Below are positions 33,368-36,129 of a stretch of DNA of 36,129 bases, piece after piece (position 1 is the first letter of the stretch; each line of letters starts with the position of its first letter). The translations under genes were made by a program, and so were the position numbers. Source of the stretch: an uncultured beta proteobacterium. Its GTDB lineage: Bacteria; Pseudomonadota; Gammaproteobacteria; Burkholderiales; Burkholderiaceae_C. The stretch is from assembly GCA_903920695.1 (NCBI GenBank), contig CAIXNB010000014.1:1-36129 (forward strand), read 5' to 3'. The notes beneath the pieces were generated by a model. It had not been told where the DNA came from. It ran no database searches and worked only from the letters and a program-made list of their open reading frames with translations.

Positions 33368-33610
33368 ATGCCTGTTGTATTTCGCTACAAAGCTTTCAAG
33401 TTTTTCTTCTACTCCAATGAGGGAAATCCACGCGAAGCAATGCACGTTCATGTGCGTAGCGCCAATGGTGAGGCAAAATTCTGGTTGACACCGACGGTCT
33501 ATTTGGCCGACAGTGACGGCTTTGACGCTCGCACGTTGCGAGAGTTGCAGGGTGTGGTGACAGATAACAAACAACTCATCGAAAGGTCATGGAATGAACA
33601 CTTCGCCTAG
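33368..33610 (+). CDS. DUF4160 protein
   Basis: An 80-residue protein with the DUF4160 pattern: MPVVFRYKAFKFFFYSNEGN, then HVHVRSANGEAKFWLTP (~26-42) and a C-terminal helix ending RSWNEHFA. DUF4160 genes are commonly paired with DUF2442 genes in toxin-antitoxin-like loci; which partner is the toxin is not settled in my knowledge. The downstream DUF2442 gene starts 17 bases before its stop, supporting coupled translation. Confidence 0.9.
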   Translation: MPVVFRYKAFKFFFYSNEGNPREAMHVHVRSANGEAKFWLTPTVYLADSDGFDARTLRELQGVVTDNKQLIERSWNEHFA

Positions 33611-33845
33611 AGCAGTTCGCTTCGACGACGACACCTTGTGGGTTAGTCTGTCTGATGGACGCACCATCGCCGCGCCTCTGGCATGGTTCCCCCGCCTGCT
33701 GGAAGCCACGCCAGAGCAACGCGCGGAGGTCGAGTTGAGCAGGAATGGCCTTCATTGGGACGCCCTGAACGAGGATATTTCGGTGGCAGGGCTGCTGGCC
33801 GGACAACCGGATCTGTCGCGTCGTGGTGCGCAGCTTGTAGCGTGA
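33594..33845 (+). CDS. DUF2442 protein (first copy)
   Basis: An 83-residue protein matching DUF2442: AVRFDDDTLWVSLSDGRTIA, then APLAWFPRLLEATPEQRAEV (~27-46) and a C-terminal GLHWDALNEDISVAGLLAG, a typical ending. It overlaps the DUF4160 gene before it by 17 bases and the next gene by four (GTGA), forming a tight translational chain. Small DNA-binding-like folds are reported for the family; the role is presumed antitoxin or regulator. Confidence 0.9.
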   Translation: MNTSPRAVRFDDDTLWVSLSDGRTIAAPLAWFPRLLEATPEQRAEVELSRNGLHWDALNEDISVAGLLAGQPDLSRRGAQLVA

Positions 33846-34093
33846 TTAAAGTACTTAACGCCCGTCTGACCGCCCCATTCACGCTGGAGATTGACTTCTC
33901 GGATCACTCGCAAGGGGTGTTCGATGCCAGCGCTTACCTGTCCGCGCGTTCTGGCCCCCTTTTAGAAGCGTTGCGCGAGCCGCGCTATTTCGAGCGCTAC
34001 TTTATCGATGCCGGTGCGCTATGCTGGCCCAACTGGCTGGAAATCTCCGCTGCACGTTTGCATGAATTCTCCAGTGCCACCACTTCCGCTTGA
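33842..34093 (+). CDS. DUF2442-like protein (second copy), GTG start
   Basis: An 83-residue protein starting with GTG at 33842 inside the previous stop (GTGA). The product begins MIKVLNARLTAPFTLEIDFS and continues GVFDASAYLSARSGPLLEAL, YFERYFIDAGALCWPNWLEISA, the pattern of the longer DUF2442 branch. The two DUF2442-like genes are only distantly alike, so this is not a fresh duplication. An in-frame ATG at 33683 lies within the preceding gene and is rejected as start. Confidence 0.85.
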   Translation: MIKVLNARLTAPFTLEIDFSDHSQGVFDASAYLSARSGPLLEALREPRYFERYFIDAGALCWPNWLEISAARLHEFSSATTSA

Positions 34094-34144
34094 CGACGGC
34101 CGACGTTAGGGCAGACGGCCTTGGTCAATGCAATTCAGCACCAC

Positions 34145-34462
34145 ATGAGTGAAAAGCAATTGCAGGCCCGTGATGCCAAGCGCGACATAGGCGCGGAACT
34201 GCTGGCTTCAGTGCGCCAAATGAAGGCAGGCACGGGCAAGGTGGTCGCGCGCGTGGAAGTTCCGCCGGTAACGACTGCACGCATGAAGTCTGGGCTTTCA
34301 CAGGCCGAATTTGCCAGTTTGTTGGGGGTTTCCGTGCGCACGCTGCAAGACTGGGAGCAAGGTCGCCGTCAACCTTCCGGCGCCGCCTGTAGCCTGATTG
34401 CGATTGCCGAACAACAACCGAAGGTATTGCGACAGGTCTTCAAGTCTTTGGCAGCGGCATAG
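34145..34462 (+). CDS. XRE-family helix-turn-helix regulator (antitoxin-like)
   Basis: A 105-residue DNA-binding protein. The N-terminus MSEKQLQARDAKRDIGAELL and the helix-turn-helix GLSQAEFASLLGVSVRTLQD, then WEQGRRQPSGAA (~67-78), match the NadS/HigA-like antitoxin group. This type usually represses its own operon and often accompanies a RelE/HigB toxin, but no such toxin is seen here. It follows the DUF4160-DUF2442 chain by 51 bp and may regulate it. The TTG at 34121 is an alternative start; the ATG at 34145 fits homologues better. Confidence 0.88.
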   Translation: MSEKQLQARDAKRDIGAELLASVRQMKAGTGKVVARVEVPPVTTARMKSGLSQAEFASLLGVSVRTLQDWEQGRRQPSGAACSLIAIAEQQPKVLRQVFKSLAAA

Positions 34463-34597
34463 CGACTGCTGCGAATCACGGGTTTGCTACAAACTCAACG
34501 CGGCAAGCCTTGAGAAACATCCCGATCACCCCAATCTGTAAGCACTGCCGCAGTTATGCTGGCGGCAACATTTTTCAAATTTCTAGGAATACCAACC
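34463..34597. other. Gap at the right border of the defence island
   Basis: 135 bp without a gene. It contains the ribosome site of the nitroreductase gene, AGGA at 34585-34588, ten bases before the ATG at 34598. No repeat or integration site is evident. Confidence 0.4.
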
Positions 34598-35236
34598 ATG
34601 TCTGATTTGCTCCAAAAACTCCAATGGCGCTACGCCACCAAGAAAATGAACCCGGCCAAGGCCGTGCCGCAGGAAAAGGTCGAGCGCATTCTCGAAGCTG
34701 CGCGTCTCGCGCCGACTTCAAGCGGACTGCAGCCCTACGAGATCATCGTCGTCAGCAACAAGGAAATCCGGGAGCAAATCAAGCCCAAGGCCTGGGGCCA
34801 GGGGCAGATCACCGACTGCTCGCACCTGCTGGTCTTTGCCGCCTGGGATACCTACACCCCCGAGCGCATCAACCACATGTTCGATCTGACCAACGCCGAG
34901 CGTGGCGGCACCAACGAAGGCTGGGAGAACTACCGCAAAATGCTGCTCGGAACCTACCCGGCACGCGATGAGCGGACCAACTTCGAACATGCCGCGCGTC
35001 AGGCCTACATTGGCCTCGGTGCAGCGCTGATCGCCGCCGCCTATGAAGAAGTGGACGCAACGCCGATGGAAGGCTTCGACCCGAAAGCGATTGACGAGAT
35101 CCTGAACCTCGCCGCGCGTGGCCTGCGCAGTGTGGTCATCGTACCGCTGGGCTACCGCGAAGCAGACCAGGACTGGCTGGTGAACCTCAAGAAGGTGCGC
35201 CACCCGCGCGCGGAGTTCGTCACCGAGGTCAAATAG
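34598..35236 (+). CDS. NfsB-like nitroreductase-family NAD(P)H oxidoreductase
   Basis: A 212-residue flavoprotein of the nitroreductase family. It opens LLQKLQWRYATKKMNPAKAV and carries the FMN-binding RYATKK (~10-15) and APTSSGLQPYEIIVV (~39-53), then QAYIGLGAALIAAA (~136-149) and the C-terminal RGLRSVVIVPLGYRE. Members reduce nitroaromatics or quinones with NAD(P)H. The ATG at 34598 has an AGGA site and starts the homologous region; an upstream ATG at 34556 adds 14 unrelated residues. It resumes core-genome base composition after the island. Physiological substrate unknown. Confidence 0.93.
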   Translation: MSDLLQKLQWRYATKKMNPAKAVPQEKVERILEAARLAPTSSGLQPYEIIVVSNKEIREQIKPKAWGQGQITDCSHLLVFAAWDTYTPERINHMFDLTNAERGGTNEGWENYRKMLLGTYPARDERTNFEHAARQAYIGLGAALIAAAYEEVDATPMEGFDPKAIDEILNLAARGLRSVVIVPLGYREADQDWLVNLKKVRHPRAEFVTEVK

Positions 35237-35258
35237 CGGCCTCAGCGCGTCAGGCGAA

Positions 35259-35294
35259 CCATGTCTGAACCGGCCAAGCCTGCTTCAGACATGG
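35259..35294. terminator. Perfect 11-bp inverted repeat between convergent genes
   Basis: CCATGTCTGAA (35259-35269) and TTCAGACATGG (35284-35294) pair exactly around a 14-nt loop that can itself pair GGC with GCC. It lies between two convergent genes, where a shared bidirectional terminator is expected, although neither side has a U tract. Confidence 0.45.
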
Positions 35295-35328
35295 CGCCAT
35301 CCTGCGCCAGCCATCTCATTGATTCAGC

Positions 35329-36009
35329 CTACTGGTGCCGAAATAGCAGATAGGCACCCACCAGCATCAGCGCCGAGAATCCGCTCAAGCGCCCGATCCG
35401 GGGCAGCACTGCACTGACGTCGGCGCCACGAAGGAGCACGTCAAGCAAGGCCTCGAGTCCCCAGTTCATGGGTGAATACGCGGCAATCTGCTGCATCACT
35501 TCGGGCATGACAAACAGCGGCACCATGATGCCCCCCAGCGCCGCCATCAGCACATTCAGGATAGGCCCCAGCGTGGAAGCCTGGGCATGCGTGCGCACCA
35601 GACAGGCGACCGCCAGCGCCAGACTCACGGCAGCGGCGCTGATGGCCAACAGAACCAGCACCAGTGCGCTCCAGGAAATGCCCTGCAGCGACAGCCCGTC
35701 GCCGCCCAGCACCGGCATCAGCCAGACCCCCACCGACAGCATCAGTGCAGCCTGTATCCCGTTGACCAGCATATAGGGCACAACCTTCGCGGCCAGCAGG
35801 GTGGCGGGCGCAGCACCCAGGCTGCGCAAGCGCGCCAGCGCACCACAACTGCGCTCTTCAACGAACAGGCCGGCGACGGAAGCGACCACAAAGAACATGC
35901 CGAACACCAGCCAGCCCGGCACGCTTTGCTGTACCGAGCTGGGCCGTGCCGGCTTGCCAGCGCGCTCTGCCGTCACCTGGGTGTTGCTGAACATGGCCTG
36001 GCCTTTGGC
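35329..36009 (-). pseudogene. ABC-2-type transporter permease, 5' truncated
   Basis: The C-terminal ~225 residues of an ABC-2 permease. The segments QQSVPGWLVFGMFFVVASVA, then FVEERSCGALARLRSLGAAP, YSPMNWGLEALLDVLLRG and an end helix FSALMLVGAYLLF are typical of the family, which exports drugs or lipids with a separate ATPase. Five hydrophobic segments are visible; the first helix and the large extracytoplasmic N-terminal part are missing. Homology stops at about 36000-36009, where an insertion-sequence-like end begins. The frame happens to stay open across the join up to 36105, so a predicted 258-residue protein would be a chimera. No ATPase partner is in the window. Confidence 0.75.
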
Positions 36010-36129
36010 GCTCACGGGAATTGACCCACCCCTGCTCACCGGAATTGACCCGGCAGTGATTTCGTCGATGGACCTGGACGCGGCGTAGGTAATCGCGCCC
36101 GCCATGGACGACTGTCCTGACCACAGGGC
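36010..36129 (-). mobile_element. Probable terminus of an IS21-like insertion sequence
   Basis: Two 18-bp direct repeats, GCTCACGGGAATTGACCC (36010-36027) and GCTCACCGGAATTGACCC (36034-36051), differ at one base and are spaced 24 bp start to start. On the minus strand they read GGGTCAATTCC-GTGAGC, which I recall from the multiple terminal repeats of IS21-family elements. They lie exactly where permease homology stops, at the contig edge, a common assembly break point. No transposase is included. Confidence 0.6.

Noticed and set aside
34095..34125. Possible integron attC-type site (GTTAGGG) after the DUF2442 genes
   Set aside because: Only one weak core-like motif is present, without the paired inverse core or an integrase, so a cassette array is not supported.
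36010..36105. N-terminal part of the 258-codon ABC permease frame
   Set aside because: Translation of the repeat sequence gives residues unlike any ABC-2 permease; the open frame across the join is accidental.

Overview
The window reads as chromosomal DNA of a betaproteobacterium of the order Burkholderiales, most likely a Comamonadaceae relative. This rests on the generally high GC content, the tricarboxylate-type (Bug/TctC) solute receptors, the DUF3348-DUF802-OmpA-DUF2894 gene set, and repeat types I associate with that family. It looks like a draft-assembly contig: bases 1-41 are sequencing-adapter sequence rather than genome, and the last ~120 bases look like the end of an insertion sequence that has cut off a gene.

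Left part (42-5180) is a small catabolic and transport locus: a truncated PrpF/oxalomesaconate-tautomerase-like gene, a divergent LysR regulator, a secreted metallo-beta-lactamase-fold protein, an intact Bug receptor, an NAD-dependent dehydrogenase with a DUF1932-type C-terminus, and a second Bug receptor that is a pseudogene with two lesions.

5505-9728 is a tightly overlapping four-gene operon that I regard as the most interesting part. A 682-residue protein with four membrane segments, a MotA/ExbB-like core and a very long helical tail sits directly before a MotB-like protein with one membrane helix and an OmpA peptidoglycan-binding domain. Two soluble proteins of unknown function flank them. 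The pair has the architecture of the ZorA/ZorB ion-driven motor, but no Zorya effector genes are present.

9851-15468 holds a miniature J-domain protein, three unrecognised genes (one apparently lacking a standard start codon) and mutS. 15789-22448 carries a proteasome-like Anbu peptidase, an alpha/beta hydrolase, UppP, a MipA/OmpV-type outer-membrane protein, a 2TM protein with a LytS/LytTR two-component pair, and a NiCoT nickel/cobalt permease.

22459-27233 (minus strand) is a five-gene envelope operon: a periplasmic helical-repeat protein, a LolD-like ATPase, a LolE/MacB-like permease, a LolA-like carrier and an outer-membrane barrel. Together these could form an inner-to-outer-membrane lipid or lipoprotein route. 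Two repetitive palindromic elements interrupt it.

glnS (27433-29226) is followed at once by a lower-GC defence and toxin-antitoxin island (29242-34462): McrB/McrC type IV restriction, a zeta-toxin-like kinase with a previously easy-to-miss 56-residue partner, DUF4160, two DUF2442 proteins and an XRE regulator. A nitroreductase and a truncated ABC-2 permease close the window. No rRNA, tRNA or CRISPR array was seen.
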